Positions 51,927-64,000 of a stretch of 64,000 nt of DNA are shown piece after piece. Numbering within the stretch: the stretch's first letter is position 1; every line of letters starts with the position of its first letter. The notes under the pieces were generated by a model, which was not told where the DNA came from, did not search any database, and worked only from the letters and a program-made list of their open reading frames with translations. Source of the stretch: Labia minor (Eukaryota; Arthropoda; Insecta; Dermaptera; Spongiphoridae); contig OY720348.1 in the NCBI GenBank assembly GCA_963082975.1, positions 20,761,146-20,825,145 of the forward strand. Reading direction: 5' to 3'. The position numbers and the translations under genes are program-made.

Positions 51927-52270
51927 ATATTTTGATTAAAACCTATCATTCATTTTTTTTTTAAATGAAAGGGCTTAATAAAAGTAGAAGCAATTTAATA
52001 TTTTAATTAAACATAATGAATTAAAAATATATATTTCAAAATCTTTAAATAAAAAAAAAATCAATATCGAATTACAAAAGCACGTGTATAGTAGAGAATG
52101 AAAACATTATGATTTGATGAAATATAATATAATGTATTATATGATCTTATTAAAGAAGAAAATGTTTCATTTAAACCTATGATAGCTACAATAAGATTAC
52201 AAATCTCCATTTATTTATTTAATTTTCATCAACCGTTTATATGTTTTGAGGTTTTGGAGGCCAGTGGCCA

Positions 52271-55200
52271 ATGTCGAGCGACAATACATCTCCAGCCTCT
52301 ACGGCGAAGCCCACCGTTAATTTCATTCTCGGTGATGACAGTACAGAACCAGGACAAGCATCCAATTGCAATGGCAATGACGAAGAAATTGACTCTTTTA
52401 AAGAAACAACTTCGACTATTGCCAATCGCCAAGGAATTGGAAATAATATCAACGATATTTTTACATTTTCCGACAAAAGACAAGGTCTCAGGTAAGAAAG
52501 TAATTTTTTCATACACATTAGAGTGTTCCATAAGTTTCTTCTTGTTTTGACACTAAATCATTAGACAAAATTTGTTGTTTAAAATTGATATACAATTTTA
52601 AAAATATAAACCAATATGCTTCTTTTATCAGGAAGTCTCATTATACCCTCTTTTTAAAATTGTCAGATTTACTTGCAAAATATTCATCGTGGTATATTTT
52701 TAATTTGGGATTTGTAACATTTATCATGAATTTTTAACAAAAGAAACTAATAATAATTGAATAGGGCAAGCTGAGAAGTACTACGAACAACGAGTTAGAA
52801 TCTTTCAATCAAACTTTAAAAGTTTCTTTCTTACGGCCTTTGCAAAATGCAGTCTTGATTGATCGTTTCACCTTGTGGAAGAACCTAGTAGTACGAAGCT
52901 ATTAATAGTGTATGGTGGCAAAGACTTATGGGACACCCTAATACATAATAATTCAAATATTTTTTTATTTTTTGATAAAATGATCTAAGAAATATCAATA
53001 TATATATATAATTAATTAATCTTTTTAATTTTTTATTTTTATTTTATATTTTCAATATTTCTACTTTAAATATTATTATACCACAAAATAAAGAATAAGC
53101 ATACATGTCGTATTGTGATTGTCCTTAATTAAGCACTTGAATATTTATTCTCATCATGAATATTCAAAATCTATATTTTCTTTAACATTTAATTATCTAT
53201 TGTATTTTGATTCAAAATTGTATAATTAACCCATACATCTTTTTAAATAAAAGTAAAGTTTAATTATATATTATTCTCACTTAATAAATATTTTCCTTTA
53301 ATATTTTGTTTAAAGGAGGAGAATATTATACTATGATTCTAGATTTCTATAGCATCTAACTTGGAAGTCATTGGAATCTGATTTTTTTTCCTTCAATTTA
53401 TTCTCTTTGTAACTTGACCTAATTTAATCAAACCAAGATCCACAACTCTATTCTATCATGGTCTTAAAATTATAAATACATTTTTTACCATTCTAAATAT
53501 ATCAATTTTATTAAAATTTCAAACTTTTGTTCAGTGGCCCTTCTCATATTTTAAACTATTGGATATGGCGCTAAAGACATTTTTGTCGAAGAAGTGCAAT
53601 ATCATTACCATATAATGCACATTATCGCACTGTAATCCGTTACTATTTACATTAAGGTCTTACAGTATATGCAGGAATTTTATGAAGTATGGCGTATCTT
53701 GACCTTTCGGTTCTTATCCAACTAATACTTCTCATGAAGAAACAATGGATCAGTAATCCACTAACAAGACGATGTTACTGCCACCACAAAACCATTCCTC
53801 AACTCTTGAGCCTGGGGGTTATCGCCCTCAAGGGGCTGACTCACGATCCCGTCGTCTCATTATGATTAGTTTTGTGCAAGCATATCCTAAAAGCGCCGAA
53901 TGGTCACTGGCCCGAGATCCCTTCAGATCTCTACGGTTTTACGTACTTTTCTGAACACCGATCTGGTTCTTGTTGGCCTCATAGAGGTACCACGGGTTTC
54001 CGTACAGGAATTAAGGCCTGCATAAATTGATTACCAATTATAAGCCCGAAATTTTAAAAGATTCTAAAATGTCATGCTACAAATATTATCGTTCTGGTAT
54101 TCCGCCAACAGTGGTTGATCTAGAAAATCCTCAGTATCATTTCTTCAAGACGATGGTTATGTAAGAATACTGATATGTGGATATCTCATGAATTGGAAAC
54201 CTATGAATTACTCGAGTTTGTCCTTAGTAGATAATTTTATAGTTTTAATTAGATATCAAGGAAATGGTTAATTAGAAGCTAGACCATTTACCATAGAAAT
54301 GCCCATAATGACAACGCTCGTCCATACGAACCCATTGGACAATTTATTTAATTTTCTAGGATGATTTCTCGCACTCACCATATATCCTAACTGTGCACAA
54401 CCGGATTTTTATATCTTCAGCTCTATACAAAATTCTTCACAAATTTAAGTTTAACTAAAACATTTTGAGAGCAGAATGTCCTTTTTCTTTCTAAACTTTC
54501 GGTTTAGTAATCAAATAAAAATGTACTTACAATGTTCCATAAAGATTCTTATGTGAAAATATATATTAGAGTTCTTATTTGAAAAAAAACACTAACTTTT
54601 TTGACCAATTCACATTTAAAAATTATAATGATGATTTATGATATCATAATTCCCAAAAAATGGATTAAATAGATTCAAATTAATTGAACACTTTTGTCTA
54701 TTGCTAGGGTGATTTAGCTCGATAGATGGTTGGAATCTTGAAGAGAAACGATAGAAGGGAGACATGTGTGAAATAAACTAATTAGGAACTTCAGAGATTT
54801 CATTGTGTGTGCTTGTGATGAGCTCTTGATCTTCGGTGTCACCATAATAATCATATATCTATTGATCATACTTTTGTAAAGTTCATATATCAAGATACTA
54901 TCTTAACTAATTTTAGAAATATTTTGGTATTATTATTATAATAGAGAGAGTAGATGAAATTTGTTTTCCTTATATTAATGAAAACTTTCACATTTAAACA
55001 TACCAAAGAAAAATATAAACAATTATTTTATTAAAATTCCTTAAATAATTAATTAATACTTTTACGATTTTCTGTAAATGAATGAAAGAAATATGATTGA
55101 ATAAAAAAAACAAAGATTTACAAAATTTTATCCCTGTATAGTATATATAGTAGTAAATTTTATCCCTGTATAGTATATAACACTGATTCCCAAACTGTGA

Positions 55201-56725
55201 TGCCGTCATAAGGGAGCCGCGAAAAATTTTTCTAATACTTGAAATTTTTTGTTCTAAAAAAAATGGTAAGATAATTTTGTGGGGAAACTTTTGAACATTT
55301 TTGATTATTTTTAAATTTTTTTCAATATGGTTCTAAAAAAAGGTAAGATGATTTTGTGGGCAAACTTTTGAACATTTTAGATCATTTTTAAAATTGTTTT
55401 CAATATTGTTCTAAAAAAAAAAAAAAGTCAGATGATTTTGAGATGCTCTGAAACCTTTCCGATGGATGGAAGAAAAGTTTTCTAATTTTTCAAGAGTGTA
55501 AAAATTTATATAAAAATCGGATAAATTAAGGGAGCCTCGGAAAAAATCCGATTATTTAGGGAGCCGCAAACCAGAAAAGTTTAGGAACCTTTGCTTTTTG
55601 AAATAAGAAAATAAATGGAGATTTTCAGTTATATATTTATTATTATTTTGTTTTTTATGAGTGTTTAGTAAGAAATAATTTTTTTTAGACCAATTATAGA
55701 AGATGAAAATTATTAAAAATGCTGAAATTTGAAAATTAAAAAAACAAACAAATTAATTTAAAAAATACTTAGCTAAAATTCTAAATTGAATTTATTTTAA
55801 CTAAAAGGATGTTGACCCTTTTTTATTATTATTAATTATAATATAATTTTCTTTAATTAAATTTGAATGTTGAAATATATTAATGATTATAATATAAAGG
55901 AATAGAATAATAATTTATTTCTAATTCAATAATTTATTATCTATAAATTCGTTGATAAAACTGAATTAATATTAAAGATTTATTATTTAGGTTAATCGCG
56001 TCATATTAACATAATTAAATTGGAGATTCACTAGGTTAGAGGAACAAGAAAAATAATGAAAGTGAACTGAAATTGAGAAATGAATGAATTATTCTTTAGA
56101 TTCTCATTGATTGGAATTGTAACGATTCCATCATCCCCAACCACATGAACTGGTCATGAAGATATGATCGTGACTGGCACGTGGTCCCATCGCAACCGGA
56201 ATCTTCTCCTTGTGACGAATGACCTTAGTCACAGACTTTTATAATGACCCCCCCCCCCTCTTCGGCTCCTGGTAGTGCATTCTCCTGAATGTTTTTTTAA
56301 TAATTTTTCGCTTGGCTATCGCTCTCGGTCAGTCGACTCTTCGCAGTGGAATCGCGCATACCAGTGAGACCCTCAAAGGGACTTCTGTTCGGTTAACGAA
56401 TCCACCTAAATACAACCACCAATCTACCTCTTCGACACACATTTACCCATGTTACCAGAATAATTCATTCTCTTTCGCGTTTATTATCAAATCTTATTAG
56501 TTTTTGGTTTTTCGTTCTATTTTATCCTAACGGTGAGTTAAGTAAAAGTTTTACAGTTAACATTATTTATCCTCATTTCAGTCTCCACTTTAATACTCAT
56601 CTATTACCTATTAATCCTGAAAACGATAACTATAAACTATAAAATTTACAGAAATATCTTAACAATACAATTATTTATATTGATTTTTAATTTAAATAGG
56701 TATAAGTTTTTTTATATATCACTGT

Positions 56726-56780
<55 letters not shown>

Positions 56781-59700
56781 TTGATTAATAAATCAAAATA
56801 TTTACTTAATTTTGGAAACACTTTAAAAGTTTAATTTTTTAATTCTTATTTTAAATGATTATCTCTTTTTTAATTTGATGATTAATTAAATATTTTTAAT
56901 CTCTAATTTATTGACAAGTATCCATATATTATTATTTTTCATTGCAATAATTTTTAGACACTATTTGATTATTTAATAAAATAATTTCGAAATTATACAA
57001 TACAAACATGTATATACAATTATTATTGTTCTTATTATCAGGGAAAATGAAATTTTAAAAAATTGGGATATATGTAGATTATAAAGTAGATTTATAATGA
57101 AGATGGAATTTTCGTCAAGTGCGGATATATTAGCACAATATTATTTAATATTGATAAAAGTTGTTAAATTATTAAAATACGCTCGACGCATAAGAAATAT
57201 TGTTTTTAAGTATGAAATGGAAACATTATAACTTTATTTATTTACTTAAACTAAAAATAAATTGTTTCAAAAATTGCCTAGGGTTAAATATATTTAGTTA
57301 AAGGAATTTATAATTTATTTCTAAAATCACAGACATATATTTATGACTATTGAAAAATATATAAAATTTCCAAACTCAAATTCTCTGTTTTTTTTGTATA
57401 TTGGTATTTTCATAAATTACTCTTCATCAATTTTTAATTTACCAATCGCCCATTTACCATTCACTTAAACAACTCTTGATCTTATGATTAAAAAATATAT
57501 CAATAAAAATATTTGAAATTTCATTATTTAATAATTTTATTTCGCTCTCGGTGTGTATAGAAATCAAGTAATTTTTTTTTCAAAATTCGACCAATAGGAC
57601 AAAACTATATAAGTTATTTTTCTCGTTAAACATTTTTAAATTTTATATATTAAAAAAAAAATAAATCAATTTTTATAATCACATTGTTGGCTAATTTGAC
57701 CATATTTTTAATTTGAATATAAAAACAAAAAAAGTGAAAATAATTTTTTTAGAATACTTAATTCTGAAATTTCCCTTCTTTTTCAATTACTAGTGAATAT
57801 ATATTTATGATATACTCGTATTTTAGTATGAAATAACAAAAGACCAAAATACAATGACAAAACAGATAAGCAAACGAATTATTTTAAATAATATGTTATT
57901 AATTTTAAAATATTCGATCGTTAGTTTTATTTGAACATTTCTATTACGCTTTTTTCAAACATTTTTTTTTTTAATTTAAACTACATATATGTATATATAT
58001 ATATATTTAAATGACTTATAAAAATTTTTACATTGATTTAATATTTTTTAAGGATAAAATTTTTTAAATAATATCTAACATACAAACAAAATTAAAAATT
58101 TAGTGAATTTTTAGTAGAAATTAGGAAAATTTTTTTATAAATATTTATTTATATTTTTTTTAAATGTCTTAATAAAAGAACCATTTGTCATAATATATAT
58201 AAAAAAAATGAATTTAGAATTTATTTCGCAAAATAAAATTTTGGTGCGAATATTACACATTCCCATTTGACATATAAAATAATTATGAAAATATAAAATT
58301 ATACTATTCATATATAATTACTTTTAAATTATATATATATATATTGTTAGGAATATACTTTTTTCATAATTCTCTTTTAGTTTATTTTTTTAATTAATAG
58401 ATAAAAATTGATTCATATTTTTCATCTAATCTTTAATCATTTAGTTGAAAAAATTAAAAAAAAATCGTTATCCTTCTTTCTTTCAAGTTGTTACATACCA
58501 ATAATATGAAATCTGAAATTACAATTTTTGGATCCAAAACTAAATCCTATTAGAATACATTTTTCTTGAATGTTATTAGCCATTATGTTAAACTAATTAT
58601 AAATTGTTTTAAAATTTAAAATTTTATATTTTTTTAAAAATATAAAATAAAATAAATATATAAAATCACACATTAATATCATTATAATATATATTTAATT
58701 TTATCCTTTCTGTGTGTGTTAAAAATAAATATATATGTATATTATTTTATTATGTTTAGTATTATATTATAACTATCTTTATTTAATGATAATTTTAATA
58801 TTTATCATCTATTTTTCCAACAACACTTCATTTTAGTTTTAATATTTTTTGTCAATAATTTTTTCCTTATTGTTTTTCTATTTAATTTTTTTATCAATAA
58901 TGTTTATTCTTTGACGATTTCTACAAACTTGGTATTTACCATAGAAATAAGAATGAATGAAAATGTACGTATAGATGAGTGTGGAGTTTAATCTGTTTTT
59001 TTTATTATTAATTTAAAAGATTTTTAATATTATAATTTCGAAATGCAATCTGATTAATATACCTTTTCATTCAGAAATTTAATTGAAATTGAAATAATTA
59101 ATTCTAACTAAAATAAATTTAATATCTAATATATATATCTTGTATATATATATGTATGATTATATCTTTATTAGCAACATCATGATAACCCTATTAAATT
59201 CATGCAAGTTATTTTAACTACGCCATATAAAATTGAATAATTTACTAGAATAATAAAAATAATATTTTCATTTATATATATATATATATAACTATTTATT
59301 TATTTCAATATTTATTAATATTTCTTATTAAATAATAAATAAAAAAAAGACACAATAATTATAACCAACAACAAAAACCTCATTGATTAATAGCTTAGCA
59401 TAAAGACTTATATACAATTTTATTATATTTTAGCAGTTCAGAGAGACAGGCAAAGAGTAATTATTTTCAAAATGTTGAGGGATGCAAATTATTGAAGCAA
59501 TGAGTACATATTGAAACTATTCCCTCCTTTTCTATAGAAAATAAGTTGACCTGTGGCCAGGTCCGAACCGACCGACGGTTTGAAATAAATTAATTTCCAG
59601 CTACAGAAACAATTTCAAATAATTTTAATATATCTATTAATTCAATAAAAAACAGATATGGGTATAACATCAATATTTTTAATTTTATTTTATTTATAAT

Positions 59701-62700
59701 ATATATGCAAGACCATGCTGTGACGTCATGCATGGCTGGATGACGTCATATAATTTTAAATCAAGAAAAAACTAATAAATATGATTTTTTTCGAGGATAA
59801 AACCAATACAAAATGCATGATTCGTGGTGATATATAAAAAAATCTCCTTTGGTGTGAAAATAACCCTTTCCTTCCTATCGTCGATCGCTAATACTACCAC
59901 TTCCGGTTTCCGGAATTGCACCAAAAGTTGATCAATTCATCCCACTGATGCATTAAGTAAATATACCAAATTTCATCAAAATCGGTTGAGCCGTTCAGGC
60001 TGTACACATCTATACGGACGGACAGACGGACAGACGGACAGACATCATGCTAAAAATACTTTTTTCTGTTTAGAAAATGCATGATTCGTGGAGATATGTA
60101 AAAATCTCCACATGTGAAATTTGGTGTGAAAACAATACCTCCCTTACTATCGTCGGTCGGTAAAAATTATTTAGTTCATTCCTGGAGATATGATATATTT
60201 GATGTTTTTTATTGTTAAATTTAAATACCAATTTAATACCGATAATCATTATAGATTGAATTATGTAACAACTAGGTACAAAATTATGGTATGAATTAAA
60301 TTAAATTGTATAATAGAATAAGTATGTATATTTGTCTCATGATATATGTATGCTATTTCAACTATTTTATGAAGTTATTATAAAATATTTATCTTATCAA
60401 CTTTATTTTGAAATTTGTAATTCAATGTTATATAATATATATAAACAATTTATCTCACTAGAAATAATATCTGATTGTCATCAAATTTAGCAATTATTCT
60501 GAAATTGAAAAAAAGTATTCTAGGATCATTTAAACATTAATATGTTTATTTCAATATAATTATATACAATTTTTTTCTGAATCGATTTTTTATTAGCCTT
60601 CCTAATTTAAATATAATGTTATTTCATTATTATTCAATGATTTCGTATTTTTAATATATTTATTTATTAGTTAGTTGAATCGTTTTAAAAAATAAAAACA
60701 AGATTTTGAATTCATTTTCCAATATTTTTAAAATGCCATCCTCCAAAATCCATCTAAATTATTATTTAAAATTAATTAATTTAATTCAACTACCATTAGA
60801 GAAATAAATACTCTATTATAGAAATATCTTATATTTTAAACAGATCTAAAACAAAACTAGTTGTTAAATTAAAACTATTTTAAATTCTCTTTTTATAAAT
60901 AATTTAAAATTTTATAAATAATTTAAAAAAAATTCCAAGCAACCAACCACGCGTATTTTATACCCTTAAATAAATTAAAGCTAGAATTATTATTTAAAAA
61001 TTAAACATTATTTAGTTTCGTTTCAAATATTTTATTTATATATTATACATTGATTTATTAATAAATTAGTATCAAGATCTTAAGGTGAAAACAATTTTCA
61101 CAAATGATTATTAATTTTTAAATACAATACAATTTTCTTTAATGATTTTTTCTTTCAAAACCGAAATGTTATCTTGTTATGGACAATTTATTTCAATTCA
61201 ACTTCAATCCGACACAAACATTCTATAATAACTATCATTATAATGAGGTTGAATACCATGCGTCCTCTAAATAAAATTCCATCATCCCATTTTAGCAGAT
61301 AATACAATCTATTATTTAATTTATACGTATTTATATTCATAAATTATCATTGTTCATGTTTTGAAGATTATTTTTCCTTGTTTTATATTGAAAAAAATTA
61401 TAAATAATTCTACTAAAATTATTTAATATTTTCCATAGAATTTTTTATTATATAATAAAAAGTTAATAATAATAATAGATTGAAATTAAGTTAAATTTTA
61501 TAGTCATAAATAACTTACTGGCCAAACTTTTGCATAGCATACAATCTTCGAAAGAAAATTCTTTTCAATCCTGGTTTCCTCTCCCATACAAAATTAATTA
61601 TACTTAATTTAATTATGCTTAATAATTTGTATACATTTCTAATCTTAAATTTAAATTTTTAATTTACAATTCATTTTAAATTCGACATTTTTATTTTTAG
61701 AATATTAAATTAAAATTAAAAAAATAGTTTTGTTTTTCAAGGCCCAGCATGTCTCATGGTACAGTCCAAAATAACACACGATTACAAGAAAAGGATTTCA
61801 CAGTTGCCACCGCTGAAGAGTTTGTTAAACGTTTCCATGGAACAAAAGTTATAAATAAGGTATTTTCAAAAATCATTGTCATAGTGGTCACCTTAGGCGG
61901 CCTAATCAATCAAATTAAAGTTCTATCCTTGACATTTTTGTTAATTAGGTTTTAATTGCCAACAATGGTATTGCTGCTGTTAAATGTATGCGATCGATCA
62001 GAAGATGGTCTTACGAGATGTTCAAGAATGAAAGGGCGATACGATTTGTCGTTATGGTCACACCGGAAGATCTCAAAGGTAACCTTGAATTTATTCTTTC
62101 AATTATCTATTTGAATTTTATAATCTAATATAATTTTAAGTATTTATTCATGATTTAATTTAATTAACTTTTAAAAATCATAAGTAAAGAGTATAAAATC
62201 TTTCTTTCCATTTACTCAAATATATATATTTATATATATATATTTTAATTTTATATATTAAATTTTAATATCAATAAAATATTTTTCAATTTTAGGAGTA
62301 TGTAGTTTGAAAACTTTATATATATATATATATATATTATTAAATATTATATATTAATTAATTCATTAATTTAAATATTTATTTTTTAGCGAATGCCGAA
62401 TATATCAAAATGGCTGATCATTATGTACCAGTCGCAGGTGGTGCAAATAATAATAATTATGCTAACGTTGAACTTATTTTAGATATTGCAATTCGACTTC
62501 AAGTACAGGTACTCTATTCTATTTTTTTTTTATTTAATACATATTTTATTAATTCTTAAAGAATATAATCTAAATTTTGAAAAATATAAATTTATATTAA
62601 ATTTTGTTTAAAATAGATAATTATTTTATTATTGATAATTTTTGAAAATTTTATTTGTTTACTTAAAAAATGTTAAGTAGCGTAATCCTTTAAAAGAAAA

Positions 62701-63949
62701 TATAAATTAACGTTTTAATATACGTATAATATTTTATTATAATTTTTTGACTCAATATTCTTTCTTCATTCAGTGTGAAATTATTTATCAATATAATTGC
62801 TATGTATGTTTTAGGTGATAAAATAACTGATATTCATTATAATTAACTTTATAATAAACCTATTTGAACAAAAAAAATTTTAAATTTCTACAATCCTTAT
62901 TTACTCTTTAATAATATTTTTATATTTTTTTAATTTTAATATCCTTTATTTATTTCTTAAACTTTTTTTTTTCCAAATTTTAGGCTGTTTGGGCCGGTTG
63001 GGGCCATGCATCAGAAAATCCTAAATTACCAGAACTTTTAAGTAAAGCTAACATTGCATTTATTGGTCCACCAAGTAAAGCTATGTGGGCTTTAGGTGAT
63101 AAAATAGCTTCAAGTATAGTTGCTCAAACAGCTGAAATACCTACTCTTCCTTGGTCAGGCTCTGGTAAGTGTAAATCAAATTTCACTAAAATATTTTAAA
63201 TCTACTTCATTAAATAAAAATTCTAAAAACAATAATTTCCTTTAATATATTTAAATTATATTATTTAATTTATATATTTTCATAGGATATTCTTGAAAAT
63301 AACTTTTAAAAATGTTAATATAATAATTATGTCTTTTGGTTCCAGGCATCTAGGGGTAATTAAAAAAAGTATATTCAATTTTGAATTTTTTATTTCTATA
63401 TTTTTTATCGATCTATTGTTTTTATCGATATATATAATATTACTATAAAATCCTTAGAATTAATTTCTTATTACCTAATAAACAATTGTTTTACTAATAA
63501 TGAAATTTTGACGAGTCATTTACATGTTAAATAAAAGTCATTTTCCTGAAACTATTTTTAAATGAAAGTTCATTATCATAATGACAAAAAAGAACGTAGA
63601 AAAGGTTATAACTTATTTTAGAATATATTTGAAAGATTTTAAAGAATTTCGTAATTCATAGATTATATAAGAATAATTTATAATTAATTTATTTTAATTT
63701 ATATATAATAAATAGACCAAATATTTAGATATTTTTTATATTACAGATTTAAAGGCTCAATATAATGGACAAAAAATCAAAATTCCATCAGATTTATATA
63801 AAAAAGGTTGTATACAGGATTACGAAGAAGGTTTAGCTACTGCCCATCGTATTGGATTTCCAGTTATGATTAAAGCAAGTGAAGGTGGAGGCGGAAAGGG
63901 AATTCGTAAAGTTGATGCTCCAGAGGAATTCGTTAGCCAATTTCGACAG
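52271..63949 (+). CDS. ACC: Acetyl-CoA carboxylase, 5' part (six coding exons, 324 codons; gene continues beyond the window)
   Basis: Exons: 52271-52491, 61742-61859, 61949-62078, 62390-62508, 62984-63164, 63747-63949; all GT-AG and in phase. The N-terminus ([20 protein letters not shown]) is a variable acidic/serine-rich leader. RPSMSHGTV begins exon 2, a region that carries the AMPK phosphorylation site in other animals. The biotin-carboxylase domain starts at about 92 ([14 protein letters not shown]) and includes [54 protein letters not shown] and the ATP-grasp glycine-rich loop [15 protein letters not shown]. The cytosolic enzyme makes malonyl-CoA, the committed step of fatty-acid synthesis. 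The first intron (52492-61741, 9.2 kb) is large and filled with mobile elements, and may hold a second promoter at 56.2-56.5 kb. Carboxyltransferase and biotin-carrier domains lie outside. An ATG in exon 2 (61750) could serve a shorter isoform. Confidence 0.95.
52518..52941. mobile_element. Mariner-like MITE in acetyl-CoA carboxylase intron 1
   Basis: The left end reads TTAGAGTGTTCCATAAGTTTCTT (52518 on, shown to 20 positions it is TTAGAGTGTTCCATAAGTTT). The right end at 52920-52941 is the inverse, GACTTATGGGACACCCTAA. GGGTGTCCCATAAGT-type ends with TA targets are characteristic of mariner elements. The 420-bp interior has no transposase frame. Confidence 0.6.
53725..53985 (-). repeat. Unnamed dispersed repeat, copy B (inverted relative to copy A)
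   Basis: Read on the minus strand it follows copy A at 37.03 kb word by word, including GAAAAGTAC, CCGTAGAG, CAGTGACCATTC, AAACTAATCA, GTGAGTCAG, GAGTTGAG, AATGGTTT and TTTCTTCA. It lies in acetyl-CoA carboxylase intron 1. No coding frame is convincing; the 60-codon plus-strand frame here is not conserved in copy A. Confidence 0.6.
53986..55180. other. Acetyl-CoA carboxylase intron 1, unassigned part
   Basis: A moderately GC-rich patch continues to about 54420 and may be more of the unnamed repeat family. At 55125-55183 a 25-bp phrase (TTTTATCCCTGTATAGTATA and neighbours) occurs twice in tandem. Nothing coding is seen. Confidence 0.35.
55181..55593. mobile_element. hAT-like MITE with internal duplication
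   Basis: The left end, CACTGATTCCCAAACTGTG, and the right end, AAGTTTAGGAACCTTTGC, are imperfect inverses of the CAGTGGTTCCCAAACT type seen on many hAT MITEs. GGGAGCCGC occurs near both ends (55212 and 55559). Inside, a 90-100-bp unit (GTTCTAAAAAAA ... TTTTGTGGG.AAACTTTTGAAC) is repeated two to three times. No reading frame. Confidence 0.55.
56150..56531 (+). promoter_or_regulatory. Candidate alternative promoter and non-coding first exon of acetyl-CoA carboxylase
   Basis: This 380-bp island is clearly less AT-rich than the rest of intron 1. It has an E-box CACGTG at 56178-56183, an arthropod-type initiator TCAGTC at 56329-56334 and a strong donor, CG|GTGAGT, at 56532. The sequence between initiator and donor could be a 5' non-coding exon spliced to exon 2 at 61742, with translation from the ATG in that exon. 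Acetyl-CoA carboxylase genes commonly use several promoters. Nothing here proves transcription. Confidence 0.35.
56731..56777. repeat. TA dinucleotide microsatellite
   Basis: An uninterrupted AT repeat of roughly 47 bp in acetyl-CoA carboxylase intron 1. Confidence 0.9.
56778..59539. other. AT-rich part of acetyl-CoA carboxylase intron 1
   Basis: No exon, repeat family or RNA gene is recognised. Confidence 0.4.
59540..60161 (-). mobile_element. Helentron-associated (HINE-like) element, copy 4 (inverted)
   Basis: Read on the minus strand: ACCGACCGACGATAG at 60161-60147, a short GTCC/GTCT array (about 60016-60043), two TGACGTCA sites (59719 and 59741), CCGTCGGTCGGT, hairpin GACCTG-GCCA-CAGGTC and AACTTATT ending at 59540. 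Very similar to copy 3, including the same internal deletion after CACACCAAAGG, so the two share a recent source. It lies in acetyl-CoA carboxylase intron 1. Confidence 0.75.
60162..61741. other. 3' end of acetyl-CoA carboxylase intron 1
   Basis: AT-rich, with no recognised element; ends in the acceptor TTTTTCAAG before exon 2. The acceptor is AAG rather than the more usual CAG/TAG trinucleotide. Confidence 0.45.
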
Positions 63950-64000
63950 GTGCAAAATATATATATGATTTGTATATAAACAAAGATTAATATTTTAATG

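Noticed and set aside
52229..52550. Overlapping 90-120-codon frames on both strands around acetyl-CoA carboxylase exon 1
   Set aside because: They are shadows of the real 221-bp coding exon, whose donor and phase fit exon 2.

Overview
The window is eukaryotic, very AT-rich and intron-bearing, and almost certainly arthropod nuclear DNA. Five conserved multi-exon genes can be rebuilt exon by exon with consistent GT-AG junctions and reading phases: the 5' end of suppressor of forked/CSTF3 (minus, leaving at the left edge), a complete diaphanous-type formin (minus, 19 coding exons, 1066 aa), an SLC10A7-type transporter (minus, 341 aa), the proteasome lid subunit Rpn9/PSMD13 (minus, 385 aa) and the 5' end of acetyl-CoA carboxylase (plus, leaving at the right edge). 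A sixth gene at 32.2-33.2 kb encodes a 344-aa protein I do not recognise. The species cannot be named from sequence alone.

Layout: 0.15-1.6 kb su(f)/CSTF3 with a pogo-family relic in intron 2; 2.2-6.5 kb mobile elements (Helentron-like element, Gypsy relic, RTE-type LINE); 9.4-24.4 kb diaphanous, whose introns hold RTE, jockey, Gypsy, piggyBac and Tc1 relics; 25.0-30.0 kb an inverted repeat, a satellite array and a P-element/THAP locus; 32.2-33.2 kb the unknown gene; 34.5-37.3 kb RTE, mariner and an unnamed repeat; 38.0-40.8 kb SLC10A7; 41.1-43.4 kb a Helentron-like copy and a complete small hAT element; 43.7-45.7 kb PSMD13; 45.7-51.3 kb a quiet AT-rich gap; 51.3-64 kb a third Helentron-like copy and then acetyl-CoA carboxylase, whose 9.2-kb first intron holds MITEs, a possible second promoter and a fourth Helentron-like copy.

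The genes are unrelated housekeeping functions (mRNA 3'-end formation, actin assembly, membrane transport/calcium homeostasis, protein degradation, fatty-acid synthesis) and do not form a pathway. The most interesting material is mobile: (1) an internally deleted P-element locus whose exons still splice in phase into a 226-aa THAP plus coiled-coil protein without the catalytic domain, resembling the KP repressor of Drosophila, with a tandemly duplicated 78-bp exon; (2) four copies of a Helentron-associated-type element with asymmetric inverted repeats, a 3' hairpin and paired CRE sites; (3) a jockey element with a textbook twin-priming inversion; (4) a small hAT element with a perfect 8-bp target duplication.
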